Shown here: one piece after another, positions 27,222 to 37,028 of the stretch
Layout of the letters: each line of letters begins with the position of its first letter
Numbering within the stretch: position 1 is the stretch's first letter
Source: Bermanella sp049115935
GTDB taxonomy: Bacteria > Pseudomonadota > Gammaproteobacteria > Pseudomonadales > Oceanobacteraceae
Assembly (NCBI GenBank): GCA_049115935.1
Contig: JAGDZK010000034.1
Span: 1 to 64,000 of the forward strand
Reading direction: 5' to 3'
Length of the DNA: 64,000 bases
The notes under the pieces: model-generated
Told to the model about the DNA's origin: nothing
Database searches by the model: none
Seen by the model: the letters and a program-made list of their open reading frames with translations, nothing else
Position numbers and translations under genes: made by a program

Positions 27222-28066
27222 AGCTCCCCCTCTAACATGCAATTAACAAAATTCGATCGCAGTTTTTTTTTATTTAATATGCCATCACGAGTATTCGCAC
27301 TCAATTCAATATGGATAAATCCTGCATGCCCTAATTGTCGCAATAATTTTCCAATGCTGTTACTTGTTGCACCAAGCTCTGAAACCTCTTTAGGATAGCG
27401 CAGCGTTTTCCAGCTATGTTTTGATAAACAGGTTTGTAAGTCTAATAAATACGCACCCGGCCAAGCTGTCCCATTACTTATAATAATGTCAGCTTGCTGA
27501 GCCTCTCGTGTCTTGCGTTTTTCTGCACTAAATCCATGTAATTGAATCAATTTTCCCATTGGGTAAACTTTGACAAATGCACGTGCATAAGCCGAATGAA
27601 AACTAGAAAACGAACGTGCAAGATCCGCCGATTGCGCCACCGGTTTTCCCGAATATCTGGGTAAGCTATTCAATGCAACACTGGTTAATTTAAATTTATT
27701 AAATGCTATTTTAGTAATTACGCCTGTATGTTTATCATGGTAGCGATGAGGCGCCATTACTACGATTCCGCTGGTGATGGCCTTACTGAATCGATAATCT
27801 CCTGCTCCTGTTTTTGCATTATCAATTAACCGAATATCATGCTCACTTTCTTGCCAAGAGAGGTCCAAATCAATTGCTATTTCTTTTGCTTTGTCTAATG
27901 ACTGCTGTGTAAAAAGCCATGAAAATAGTTGTTCCGCCTTGATTAATTGTGTAGGAAGAGGCTCTTTAAAAAAAAGTTTATTCTCGCTATCTGCAAAAGA
28001 AAATAACGGTAAGATGCTCAGTATAAAAATATTAACTACGATAATCTTAAAGCATTTACTGGGCAT
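27218..28066 (-). CDS. Periplasmic possible zinc amidohydrolase (PghP/N-formylglutamate amidohydrolase-like)
   Basis: A 282-residue exported protein (signal peptide IIVVNIFILSILPLFSFA). VVMAPHRYHDKHTG, IQLHGFS and a C-terminal HIELSANTRDG provide a His…His…Glu…Arg pattern like that of M14-related zinc amidohydrolases, which include the phage poly-gamma-glutamate hydrolase PghP and N-formylglutamate amidohydrolase. Poly-gamma-glutamate loci normally carry a depolymerase or transferase (PgdS, CapD) that sets chain length, and this protein could fill that role. Family assignment is tentative. It overlaps the upstream gene by 11 bases and the downstream gene by 4, so translation is coupled. Confidence 0.5.
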   Translation of the reverse strand: MPSKCFKIIVVNIFILSILPLFSFADSENKLFFKEPLPTQLIKAEQLFSWLFTQQSLDKAKEIAIDLDLSWQESEHDIRLIDNAKTGAGDYRFSKAITSGIVVMAPHRYHDKHTGVITKIAFNKFKLTSVALNSLPRYSGKPVAQSADLARSFSSFHSAYARAFVKVYPMGKLIQLHGFSAEKRKTREAQQADIIISNGTAWPGAYLLDLQTCLSKHSWKTLRYPKEVSELGATSNSIGKLLRQLGHAGFIHIELSANTRDGILNKKKLRSNFVNCMLEGEL

Positions 28067-30569
28067 CTATTTTCTCCCTAAAATCATAAAATGAATTTTC
28101 ATCAAACGATATAATGCCGCCACTGGATAATAAACCGGCTTTATCACAGGTCAGCGTTACACTGGCCTGCTGTTTAGGTAAATCTTGATTAAGCTGTACA
28201 AATAAGGAAATTGGGCCCTGCACCTGCTTATTCTTTTGCTTAAGTACATGGGATACAGGGTAATCAGAACTGCTGATTGTATATTTATATCGACGAAAGC
28301 TATGTGCTTTTTGACTGCCTTTTAGGCGTTGACCCCTCAGGACTAAATCACAATTTATCAGATCGGAGGAAACCGGAGAAAATAACCACAATGCTAATTG
28401 CTGCCCCTCACCATTAATATAAAATGGTAACGTTACACTGTAGAGTTTCTTATTATTCACCAATGTCGTATCTACAAGTAACGGGTAAGCTGATCTTAAT
28501 AAATGACTTCGATTTGATTGAATCGTGTTATTTATAAACCAACGAATATTGCTATCCGAGCTTCGGAACTCAATTTTATGTTCAGCAGATGTTAAACTAG
28601 GCAAACGTAATCTGCCGTTTCTTCCTACTACGGTGGTTTTTAACACCATTTCACTATCTACCCATACTTCTATTACTTCAGGCCTGTCTGTATCGCGTAG
28701 ATATACGACACTTACTCGTAATTTTTCCTGTTCATTACGCCCTGCAATACTTATTTTTTGGATCGCTTTTATCTCAACAAAGGACGACGCTCTTGCCTCC
28801 AATCTTGTCGCTGTGTCACTTTGATTTTTAGTAAACAGTTCTTTTTCGACAGCTGTGGGGTTTTGATTTTCGAGCGCTTCCCATGAAAACTGTCCACTTG
28901 CAATGACAGCGTTGGTTTCAATAGGTTGTAAATACCAAATTAAACTATGATATTGCTTATTGGTTTTAAGCTGTTGAGCACGCTCTGGTTCTAACGAAAA
29001 CCACGCAGGCTCTCGTTCAGGATAAGCGTGCCAATAATTTCTATCGCGCGGTAATACTTGGTAAATTGGGTGCTTCCAAGGTCGTGTGCTAACACTAATT
29101 AAAGCGGGGCTAGAGCACTTAACATATAAGCGCTTACTATTATTTTTTGCAGTTAAATAACGATAACTCGATTCAAAAACATGGCTATCTATCAAAGCCG
29201 TATCATTAAATTGTTGATAGTGATTTGGGTTGTTAACCAACACAATAGCGTCTTTTATTAAGGCCGCGCCTTCACTATTTACAGTATAAAAATTGACTAT
29301 ACTATTTGTTAAAGAGTGGCTCTGATCACTGCGATAAAAATTCCTAGCATTTATTTTTATAGACTGTGCTTCTTCACCGGAAGCCAAAGAATATTGCAAG
29401 GAAGAATTAGGGGTACAAAGGTAGGCACGGCTACGTAATTTTTCTGGTGTAATGTCTTGCCATATTCCATCTTCAAAGTGATAAAGTTTAAAGATGCCTT
29501 TACTATCAGGAATAATTTTCAGCAATCCACTGGCTAACTCACCCTCCCATATTTGCTTCGTTACATCTTCGCTCCAAAAACGCTGGTTTTGAGTGTCTTC
29601 ACCTTGCCAATGCAATTTCATAGACGTTGGTGTACTAAGCTGAAGTGGCGTCACCCCTTGCCATTGGATACGATACCGAGAAAATGGTTTTTCTAATTTA
29701 ACCGTTAACCAATGATTAGGACTAGCAAAAAGACCTTCATTAACGATTGCCTCTTGAGGCAATGTAGGCTCAGAATTCTCTCGTAAATACAGAGTCTCTA
29801 TCCTGTAATCTTTATCAAGTACACCTAGGGGGCCAATCGGTTTCCAATAAGCACTCATAATATTCTGGCGCTCATACATAGATAAAAGAAAACTGGGGTA
29901 CACCGAAGCACTTGTGATCGACTCTCGCTGTGTATTACTCATTCTTTGCCAAGCAATATCAACGTCCCTTTGGTCACGTTGATATTGTATATATGAACGT
30001 AATCCTATTTTTTCGATACCCTCTCCCAGTGCATGCACACGAAAGCGTAATTGTTTTGCTGAAGGCTGCTCAGAAGGCGCTAGATATAGAGATTGATCTA
30101 AACTTGGCTCACTACGATTATGGTTATAAAAGCGACTAGGCAGCATAGTCATTGTCTCTTCAGTCTTTTTAGGCTCTCCAGCTGCTGTCTTATCAATTAA
30201 TGGCTCAGCTTCTTTAATGACGGGTATATAAGGACTTTGCCGCGTATTTATGTGGTAAATATTTTCAGATAATACATTTCCGTTATCACCAAGCCACTGA
30301 TATTGGATTTCATAGCTTAGACTTTTTATTTCATTAGCCGGCAACAACGCCGCATGGAAATAAAAGCGAAATAACCGGGATTGATTAGCGATATCAAATG
30401 TTAGCCATTGGTTGTCTTCCAATGGGAAAAAACTACTCGACCGTGCTTTTTCTGAACTGTGCTGAACAGCCTTAGGTTGCAACCATAAATCTCTCACTAT
30501 TGGAGCCAGCCAAACATACAAGCTAAAAATAATGGCTATATAAATTAATAGCTGGGTGATGCGCCTCAT
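28056..30569 (-). CDS. Large membrane-anchored periplasmic protein, function unknown
   Basis: 837 residues with one N-terminal transmembrane anchor (LLIYIAIIFSLYVWLAPIV) and no further hydrophobic segments; the rest is predicted periplasmic. It is rich in aromatic residues and strand-forming stretches separated by polar turns, suggesting several beta-sandwich or jelly-roll domains (for example LRVSVVYLRDTDRPEVIEVW). The style resembles the N-terminal part of the 1696-residue exported protein. No catalytic motif is recognisable. Between a polymer-synthase membrane subunit and an outer-membrane component, a periplasmic adaptor or scaffold role is plausible. Its start overlaps the PgsC-like stop by 4 bases (ATGA). 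Confidence 0.6.
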   Translation of the reverse strand: MRRITQLLIYIAIIFSLYVWLAPIVRDLWLQPKAVQHSSEKARSSSFFPLEDNQWLTFDIANQSRLFRFYFHAALLPANEIKSLSYEIQYQWLGDNGNVLSENIYHINTRQSPYIPVIKEAEPLIDKTAAGEPKKTEETMTMLPSRFYNHNRSEPSLDQSLYLAPSEQPSAKQLRFRVHALGEGIEKIGLRSYIQYQRDQRDVDIAWQRMSNTQRESITSASVYPSFLLSMYERQNIMSAYWKPIGPLGVLDKDYRIETLYLRENSEPTLPQEAIVNEGLFASPNHWLTVKLEKPFSRYRIQWQGVTPLQLSTPTSMKLHWQGEDTQNQRFWSEDVTKQIWEGELASGLLKIIPDSKGIFKLYHFEDGIWQDITPEKLRSRAYLCTPNSSLQYSLASGEEAQSIKINARNFYRSDQSHSLTNSIVNFYTVNSEGAALIKDAIVLVNNPNHYQQFNDTALIDSHVFESSYRYLTAKNNSKRLYVKCSSPALISVSTRPWKHPIYQVLPRDRNYWHAYPEREPAWFSLEPERAQQLKTNKQYHSLIWYLQPIETNAVIASGQFSWEALENQNPTAVEKELFTKNQSDTATRLEARASSFVEIKAIQKISIAGRNEQEKLRVSVVYLRDTDRPEVIEVWVDSEMVLKTTVVGRNGRLRLPSLTSAEHKIEFRSSDSNIRWFINNTIQSNRSHLLRSAYPLLVDTTLVNNKKLYSVTLPFYINGEGQQLALWLFSPVSSDLINCDLVLRGQRLKGSQKAHSFRRYKYTISSSDYPVSHVLKQKNKQVQGPISLFVQLNQDLPKQQASVTLTCDKAGLLSSGGIISFDENSFYDFREKIDAQ

Positions 30570-33500
30570 TTATCTTTACCTCGTAATAGCCAACGGGCTC
30601 GCTCATCTACGAATGTCTGAGTATTGACCAAAGAGGGTGGGCCTGTTCGAGGTAAGTAGTGCTTTTTTTCATTATGCGTTTGTAAATTCACTAACGCTAA
30701 TAACCCCCCTTTTGGAAGACTAATCGCCAAATATGCTTGCCGAGTATTAATGTCGATTAAGCGCTCAAATATATAGTCTTTATTTTTATCAAAAAAGTGC
30801 TTAAGCAGGACAACATTCTCACTTAAAAAGAATGTCTTTAACGGCGAAAAATAGATTGGCGATATTTGATGAACAGCATGACGATTTTCACTTGACCAAC
30901 TTGGGATATCCACTTCTTTGGTTGTGACACCCAAGGTTAAAAATTTAGTTTGTTGCTGACGATTATCTTCTTGATCAAGAAAACTACTTCGTGTTTTTGG
31001 TGATACCCAAAGTACATAAAATGACTTATTCTGAGTAAACGGGCTGTAGCGTGCTTGCGCGTTCCATGATACCTCGTAGCCTCTTGCCTCTGACGTACCC
31101 GTTACATATTGTACATTTAACCCGTATTCCTTTAATGCTTTATCAATGGGTTGCGTCAATACCGTTGAAGACTCGTTTACCGTACCTAACTTAGCTAATA
31201 ATATGTCTGTCGATAATGATGGCGTATTATCTTCGCTAGAAAATGCACGTAACTGCGTAACCATCATTGGGCTATCTTCCGTTTGTCGTAAAATAACCTG
31301 GTGAACTAAATTAAATAAATTAATTTTATTGGCACTATGAAGTAAATTGGCACTGCCATCAAAGTTTGAAAATGGGTGCGTGCCAGCTATTAATAGAGCC
31401 CTTGCATTTAATTTTTCAAATAAACCAGCACCAAACTCTAAGGTGTTTATTTCAGAGAGAGGCCTAGGTACTTCTATTACATAAGGTTGCGCCTGCCCTA
31501 CACGGAATATAAACGTCCCCCAGTGACGTAAGCTTTTTGATGGATACTCTTGTAGAATTAAAAAATCATCACCTGAACTTTGATGATGATAACGAATTAA
31601 TTCATAATCCAATGCGCGTGCAAGGTTATTGATTCGCCGCATTTCCAATGAAATATCATCTCGCCATCCACTTGCAAGCTCTTGAGCTAACAAACTCATA
31701 ATAGGTGTAATCACATTTTGATCTAAAAATAGCATCTCGTATACTTCAGCAGGTTTGTAATCATTACTGCCCTTAGCTGCTATTAATTTTTTATTATCCT
31801 TAAGCCAATTAAGTAAATACCCGTCTATTCTCTGGGTTTGCCGTTGCTCATTAAATACGGTACCCGTTGATGAAAATGACAATATACTTTTTACACCAGC
31901 GGGGGTTAAAAATAATTCTGCAAAGCCCTTAGGGCTAGCGTCCTGCTGTCTATTTTCTAAAGGCGCTGATTTCCAATGAATCTCAAATTTGCTCATCATG
32001 TTATCGAGCATGTTAATATTTAAGTTCTCTGGGAGCGTTTTTTTAACCCACAACTGACTTCGATCCAGGTTAATGGTTTGAGATATATTTTGAGTTTTTA
32101 CACCTAATAGTCGCCGGCCACTTTCAGGCGTAAAATTACGAACTTGAAGTGTGTCTTGCAAACCGAAGTTTCGGTGAAAAAGCTGAAATGGTGTCTGTGA
32201 ATTTTGCAATGTATCACTCGTACCATCAGCTGAATGTTTTCGCTTAGTACCGGCTAAAGCAAAGCCTTTCGCAGCAAGATTTACATACAAGATCAATGCG
32301 GCATCAATAGCTAATGGCTCATCTAGTGATGCGGGTACTTCAATGCTCAATTTACTATCTGTCTCTAAATTAAAGATATAAACACCCCAACCACGAGCTG
32401 GCTGCATATCCTCAATTATTAGGTATTTTTTATTTAATTCAGATATTTTTAAATTAAGCTGGCTGCTTAAGGTGAGCATTTTTACCGTTAATGTTTCGCT
32501 TGGATTCTGTAAATAGTTTTGAGTTAGTTGAAATAATTTATTTACTTTATTTAACTCAATAGGATTTGCTTGACCGCTTTGTGTAGTTTGCTCTGATGTG
32601 TAAAGAGATGATCGCAATTTACCTAGGTATTGCTCAAAATTACCTTCTATTTTCTCAATATTTTGATTACTTTCGGCGATATATTCGCCTTCATCTATTA
32701 TTTCTTCGGGTATTAAGGTTAATGAAAAGCCAATAATACTCGCAAGAATCACGGCACTCAACGATGTTTGTAAGGTGGCTCTTGCCATTCTAATTGCTAT
32801 ACCTTTTTGGTACATCTTAATCGCAATAAGCGTAGATAACAGATAGCCAAATGCATAAAAGTCACTGACTTTTTGATTTGGGAAAAACTCTATTAAGAAA
32901 AACCCCAATATCATTTTATATAAAAAGCTAACATTGAAGAAAAATAGTATTTCTCTAGCACCTTCAATATTCATTTGCTTGAAAAATTTTGTCTTGAGCA
33001 GTGAAGCAGACAAGCTATAAACGATCATTGCCTCAACAAACGTAATAATTAATTTATCCGGTTGATACCACTGCAAAGCTAATAAAGAAGGAATCAATAT
33101 CCCATTAAATTCCCAGCCATATTTTAAATTCATGCGTGAAGCAATATAAGCAGAGGTCAATAGAATAATATAAGCCTTGGGAGACGCTAAAATAGAACTG
33201 GCTAAATCTTCATACATATAGCTCATAGTGCTAATATTGAAGTTAGTGAATTCCATTAAAACAAAACGTACGATGATGTATGTTATGCCAATATATAACG
33301 CGATAGAAACAGCACCAATGCGTATACCACCGTTCCACATTTGGTTCGCAATAAGCGCTACAATAATTAAACCAAAACTATGCAAATTATTACGATAATC
33401 ATAATCAAAGCCTTGGTTCAATAAATACTCACCTAATTCTGGTAACAGCATCCCATCAAAGATTAATCTGACTATGATGCTAATTAGTATTAACGCGAAA

Positions 33501-33790
33501 AATCTATCTCGTCCAAAAACCTCGGAATGTGAAAATAATTTCGGCAGTCTTTCAGCCAACAAGTGCGCTATTGTAAATGTAATAACGCCCTCTAAAAGAA
33601 TCACACCTGCGCTCATAGGCCTTAATAAAATTAATGGCACTAAATATCCAGGCACGACTAAACCTGAAAGTGTCGTCCCCAACCTTAAATTTAACACTGC
33701 AACAACTAGAACACCAACCCACACGGTAGTGATAACAGAGCTGCTAAGAGCGCCAACAGGAAAGATATCTAAAGGGAAAAAACCATCCAT
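30566..33790 (-). CDS. PgsC/CapC-like membrane protein with duplicated PgsC unit and two soluble repeats
   Basis: 1074 residues. Residues 1–360 are polytopic. The first PgsC-like unit contains NLRLG (34–38), SGLVVPGYL (42–50), a buried-type Glu (E67) and GRDRFF (93–98). A second unit repeats the order: NLKYG (221–225), NGILIPSLL (229–237), E253 and GAREIL (277–282). In Bacillus, PgsC is a ~150-residue partner of PgsB. The rest is soluble and also duplicated: WGVYIF (W468) followed by IEVPASLDEP and AGTKRKHSADGT, then WGTFIF (W757), IEVPRPL and AGTHPFSNFDGS, 289 residues apart. The 7TM/inactive-transglutaminase families are a related alternative. It starts 9 bases after the receiver gene. Confidence 0.78.
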   Translation of the reverse strand: MDGFFPLDIFPVGALSSSVITTVWVGVLVVAVLNLRLGTTLSGLVVPGYLVPLILLRPMSAGVILLEGVITFTIAHLLAERLPKLFSHSEVFGRDRFFALILISIIVRLIFDGMLLPELGEYLLNQGFDYDYRNNLHSFGLIIVALIANQMWNGGIRIGAVSIALYIGITYIIVRFVLMEFTNFNISTMSYMYEDLASSILASPKAYIILLTSAYIASRMNLKYGWEFNGILIPSLLALQWYQPDKLIITFVEAMIVYSLSASLLKTKFFKQMNIEGAREILFFFNVSFLYKMILGFFLIEFFPNQKVSDFYAFGYLLSTLIAIKMYQKGIAIRMARATLQTSLSAVILASIIGFSLTLIPEEIIDEGEYIAESNQNIEKIEGNFEQYLGKLRSSLYTSEQTTQSGQANPIELNKVNKLFQLTQNYLQNPSETLTVKMLTLSSQLNLKISELNKKYLIIEDMQPARGWGVYIFNLETDSKLSIEVPASLDEPLAIDAALILYVNLAAKGFALAGTKRKHSADGTSDTLQNSQTPFQLFHRNFGLQDTLQVRNFTPESGRRLLGVKTQNISQTINLDRSQLWVKKTLPENLNINMLDNMMSKFEIHWKSAPLENRQQDASPKGFAELFLTPAGVKSILSFSSTGTVFNEQRQTQRIDGYLLNWLKDNKKLIAAKGSNDYKPAEVYEMLFLDQNVITPIMSLLAQELASGWRDDISLEMRRINNLARALDYELIRYHHQSSGDDFLILQEYPSKSLRHWGTFIFRVGQAQPYVIEVPRPLSEINTLEFGAGLFEKLNARALLIAGTHPFSNFDGSANLLHSANKINLFNLVHQVILRQTEDSPMMVTQLRAFSSEDNTPSLSTDILLAKLGTVNESSTVLTQPIDKALKEYGLNVQYVTGTSEARGYEVSWNAQARYSPFTQNKSFYVLWVSPKTRSSFLDQEDNRQQQTKFLTLGVTTKEVDIPSWSSENRHAVHQISPIYFSPLKTFFLSENVVLLKHFFDKNKDYIFERLIDINTRQAYLAISLPKGGLLALVNLQTHNEKKHYLPRTGPPSLVNTQTFVDERARWLLRGKDK

Positions 33791-33799
33791 AGTCAGCGC

Positions 33800-34162
33800 T
33801 TAGTCAAATCGAAATATAGAAAATAATTGTTCGTATTGCTCATCTTTCATTGGCTTAAGGAATATATGTTTGATCCCTTTTTTCATTAATTGTGTTTCTA
33901 TATCTGAATTAATGGACCCACTTAACACCACTATTGGAATATTTAAAGACATACCCAAAGTGGCATCTACTAATTGTAAACCATCCATATTGGGCATAAA
34001 TAAATCGGAGAGTAAGCCATCAAATTTTTGCGTACTTAACATTTCCAATGCACTGGCACCATCTTTTGCATGCACAGTATCAAAACCAGCTTCTGCTAAT
34101 TCCATTAAAAGCAGTCTGGCAATAACTTTATCGTCTTCCGCAACCAGTATTTTTTTCTTCAT
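33800..34162 (-). CDS. Stand-alone response regulator receiver protein
   Basis: A 120-residue CheY-like receiver without an output domain. The acidic pocket (AEDD, residues 8–11), the phospho-acceptor Asp53 (LLSDLFMPNMDG), the switch Ser (VVLSGS) and the conserved Lys (FLKPM) are all present, so it should be phosphorylatable. It lies between the CHASE2 sensor and the PgsC-like gene, so it presumably relays a signal to the synthase complex by protein contact, or talks to an unlinked kinase, since its neighbour lacks normal kinase motifs. Confidence 0.9.
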   Translation of the reverse strand: MKKKILVAEDDKVIARLLLMELAEAGFDTVHAKDGASALEMLSTQKFDGLLSDLFMPNMDGLQLVDATLGMSLNIPIVVLSGSINSDIETQLMKKGIKHIFLKPMKDEQYEQLFSIFRFD

Positions 34163-34177
34163 AAAAATTTCACCTGA

Positions 34178-36862
34178 TTATTTTTGTATAGTTGATGAAA
34201 AAGAAAATATCTTTAACGTTATATCAATCGAAAAACCAGAACCTATATCAGTTTGTATGGAAATACTTCCACCCCACGACTTCATCTGCCGAGATAAACT
34301 GGTCACTTGAGTAAGATAATCATCGTCATCATCAACATGAACTTGTGGCGATAACAATGCTTTATCAAGTTGTTCTTTTGGAATGCCATTCCCCATGTTA
34401 GAGAAATTTATATTTATTTTATTATTATTTTCTTCAGATACATCTAAAATAAAAACACTAATTACAGACTCATGATTTGAATCTTGAATTAACATATTAA
34501 GGATAGATGAAATCAATTTTTCAAATGTCTTAATCTCTATGTATGAAAGAGTATTTAGTTCAGGTTCACGATAATTTATTTTTATATCTTTACTTTCAGC
34601 GCGCTCTTCTACAGCCTCTAGGGCTCTAGAAATCGCGGGAGCAATATTCACAGGAACCACTTGCTGATCACTCATATATACTTGTTTATTCAATTCGTCT
34701 TCGATTTGACGAGTCAATTTGCTTGATTCTTCAATTTTTTCTTTAATAATAATTAACCATTGATTGTGATCTGCATTACTTTTTTTCTGTAACTGTCTGC
34801 TTGCTAACGTCATAGCACTTAAATAGTTCCTTATTTCATTTAAATATTTATGAGTAATGTCTTGGCGTATTTCAATGTTCTGTTGTATTTGAGAAATATC
34901 AATGAATTCAAATAATATGCCCAGTATTTGGAATGGATGTACCTGGTCGGAGTTAGCTTTCGTACTACTGAGTAAAGGACGTATTCTAAGCAGGTGCGAT
35001 GTATGGCTAGAAAATGTACTTGAAACGATCGCGATTGTTTGATTTTTCAATGTGACATATCGTAATTTCTTTCGGGCATCATCAAGGCTCATATCACCTG
35101 CTCTAGCCAGCAACTCCATAGCTGTTAAGTTATATATCGCTATATCATTAATACGCGATAAATATTCAATCATACTATTTGTATGTAAAACCTGACCGAA
35201 TACGTCATATACAATGGCGGCTGTGCTTAATCCATTGAATACATGCTCTAGTGTATTTAAACGATTTTGTAATAAAGTGACTGACTGAGAAAGCTGTACA
35301 TGTAAAGATTGTCCAATCTCAAGTGAGATGAGTTTACGCCAAGGATTTTTCGATTTTTCATCATGTAGCTTCCACTGTTTTCTATGATAAAGAAGCTCTG
35401 ATATTTGATTTGAAAAATTAATTAAATTATTTTCAAATAAGTCTTTATCAAATCTTTCATCAGGTATCAGGGTCAGCGCCCAAAACCCTAGAAGATCATT
35501 TACAAAAATTAAAGGTATAAGGTACTGAATTTCATTTTCTTTCACTTCATTAAAGTAATCTCTGAACGGAATAATGGGCCGGTTAACTTTTAATGCATCA
35601 CTATAAGGTGATCTTTGATAATCTCGACGGAACTCTGATATATCATTGATGCTACAACCCAGTGCTTCAATTTCTTTTACCCTATGCTCACCATTTATTT
35701 TTTCTAAAAATATAGAGCGCCGTAAATTCAATTGCTGATTAACTAAGCTAAGAATTTTTTTCCAAGGATCATCGGATCTATTAAAATTTAGCGGCTGTAC
35801 TCTTTCTGAAAGGCGGCTATTGGTTTCAGCTATGATTCTATTTAATGCTTGTTCTTCTTTATTTCGACGCAATTGATACACGGCTAATAAAATAAATATT
35901 TGCGCTATTATCCATTCACTTGCAGGTAATATGACAGTATTAAATTTGACTGAAAACCATTGTGTGACCGCTATGCCCACACATATAAAAATTGAATACA
36001 GTGCAGATATATGAGGTGGAAACCATTGAAATAATAGGATCGAAATCGAGGCTATTATTAATGTCCCCAGCAAGGTCATTAAATAACTAGGCGAACTCAA
36101 GAATCGCTGCGCTAACGCGCTATGCAGTGCGTATCCTTGTAACTCTAACTGCGATATTCCAATATCTGTTCGTATTGGAACGGTAAAACCGGGTTCACCA
36201 GGCTCCAGTGCATCCCCAATTAAAATGACTTTGTCTTTCACCATGCTCGTGGCTAGCCCATGCTTCAGTACCCGTTTTGCCGTCACAATAGGAATGAAGC
36301 CGTCTTCCATTGAAAAATCAATGATGTCGCTCGTATTGCTTAAAAAGCCAAGTTCCACCGGATCGTCTAAGCCAGCAAGTTTAGACTGGAATGCAGGATA
36401 TGGTGTCTCTTCAATTAAGATCTCTTTATGCCACTGTCTAAAATAACTCGCTTGCATGGTAACGGCTGTCATATAGACATTGTTAGCCACACGGGGTCTT
36501 TCCTCGGCTTGTTTAAGGCGAGTAACAGAATCAACCAATGTTAGATTTTCAAGCCAAGGTTGTAATGTATCCGATGCTTGCGTTTGTATGACGCTTTGAC
36601 CTAACAGGTATATAGAGTGTGGATTATCTTGTGTGAGCGTCTTGATTAAGTTGGGCAATAAATCAGGCGTATTGCGCTCAATTTCTGTTGTACTAATCAA
36701 TAAGATAGGAGGAGTCGCCTGCTGGTTAGGAAACCAGTGAAATAGGCGATCTATCATGGCTAGGTTGGAGCTATTTAAGACACCCATTGCCGTTATGCAC
36801 GATAGCCCCGCAATGAGAGCTATCCCAAGCACAATTGAACGCTGAGTTGGTGACGTTATCAT
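34178..36862 (-). CDS. CHASE2-domain sensor with degenerate histidine kinase core
   Basis: 894 residues, first gene of the island operon. N-terminal TM, then an extracytoplasmic CHASE2 domain (about 30–260; VILIGDALEPGEPGF and LELQGYALHSAL are typical), three TM helices, a GAF-like region (around 350–480), a PAS-like region (around 540–640) and a HisKA/HATPase-like C terminus. The kinase motifs are eroded. The H-box reads NEIRNYL with Asn675 at the expected His (a His sits three residues earlier), the N-box is NMLIQDSNH, the G1 box is SNMGNG without the Asp, and no G2 GxGL motif is visible. It probably works as a sensor or scaffold rather than a normal kinase. Confidence 0.8.
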   Translation of the reverse strand: MITSPTQRSIVLGIALIAGLSCITAMGVLNSSNLAMIDRLFHWFPNQQATPPILLISTTEIERNTPDLLPNLIKTLTQDNPHSIYLLGQSVIQTQASDTLQPWLENLTLVDSVTRLKQAEERPRVANNVYMTAVTMQASYFRQWHKEILIEETPYPAFQSKLAGLDDPVELGFLSNTSDIIDFSMEDGFIPIVTAKRVLKHGLATSMVKDKVILIGDALEPGEPGFTVPIRTDIGISQLELQGYALHSALAQRFLSSPSYLMTLLGTLIIASISILLFQWFPPHISALYSIFICVGIAVTQWFSVKFNTVILPASEWIIAQIFILLAVYQLRRNKEEQALNRIIAETNSRLSERVQPLNFNRSDDPWKKILSLVNQQLNLRRSIFLEKINGEHRVKEIEALGCSINDISEFRRDYQRSPYSDALKVNRPIIPFRDYFNEVKENEIQYLIPLIFVNDLLGFWALTLIPDERFDKDLFENNLINFSNQISELLYHRKQWKLHDEKSKNPWRKLISLEIGQSLHVQLSQSVTLLQNRLNTLEHVFNGLSTAAIVYDVFGQVLHTNSMIEYLSRINDIAIYNLTAMELLARAGDMSLDDARKKLRYVTLKNQTIAIVSSTFSSHTSHLLRIRPLLSSTKANSDQVHPFQILGILFEFIDISQIQQNIEIRQDITHKYLNEIRNYLSAMTLASRQLQKKSNADHNQWLIIIKEKIEESSKLTRQIEDELNKQVYMSDQQVVPVNIAPAISRALEAVEERAESKDIKINYREPELNTLSYIEIKTFEKLISSILNMLIQDSNHESVISVFILDVSEENNNKININFSNMGNGIPKEQLDKALLSPQVHVDDDDDYLTQVTSLSRQMKSWGGSISIQTDIGSGFSIDITLKIFSFSSTIQK

Positions 36863-37028
36863 AGCTAACTACACGATAATTCCTTTATTTTCAGTGTAGC
36901 AGGCATTTTTTTTTATGTTTGCTCTCATGGCAGATGACATTCACTTTGTAAGCGTCATATAGAGCTAAGGAAAAATTCTTTTAATAATTTAGACTATTTA
37001 AGTCAAATTTTACTGCATTAACTCTTAA

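Noticed and set aside
33474..33803. 109-residue frame antisense to the PgsC-like gene
   Set aside because: It is the shadow of a well-supported membrane protein gene.
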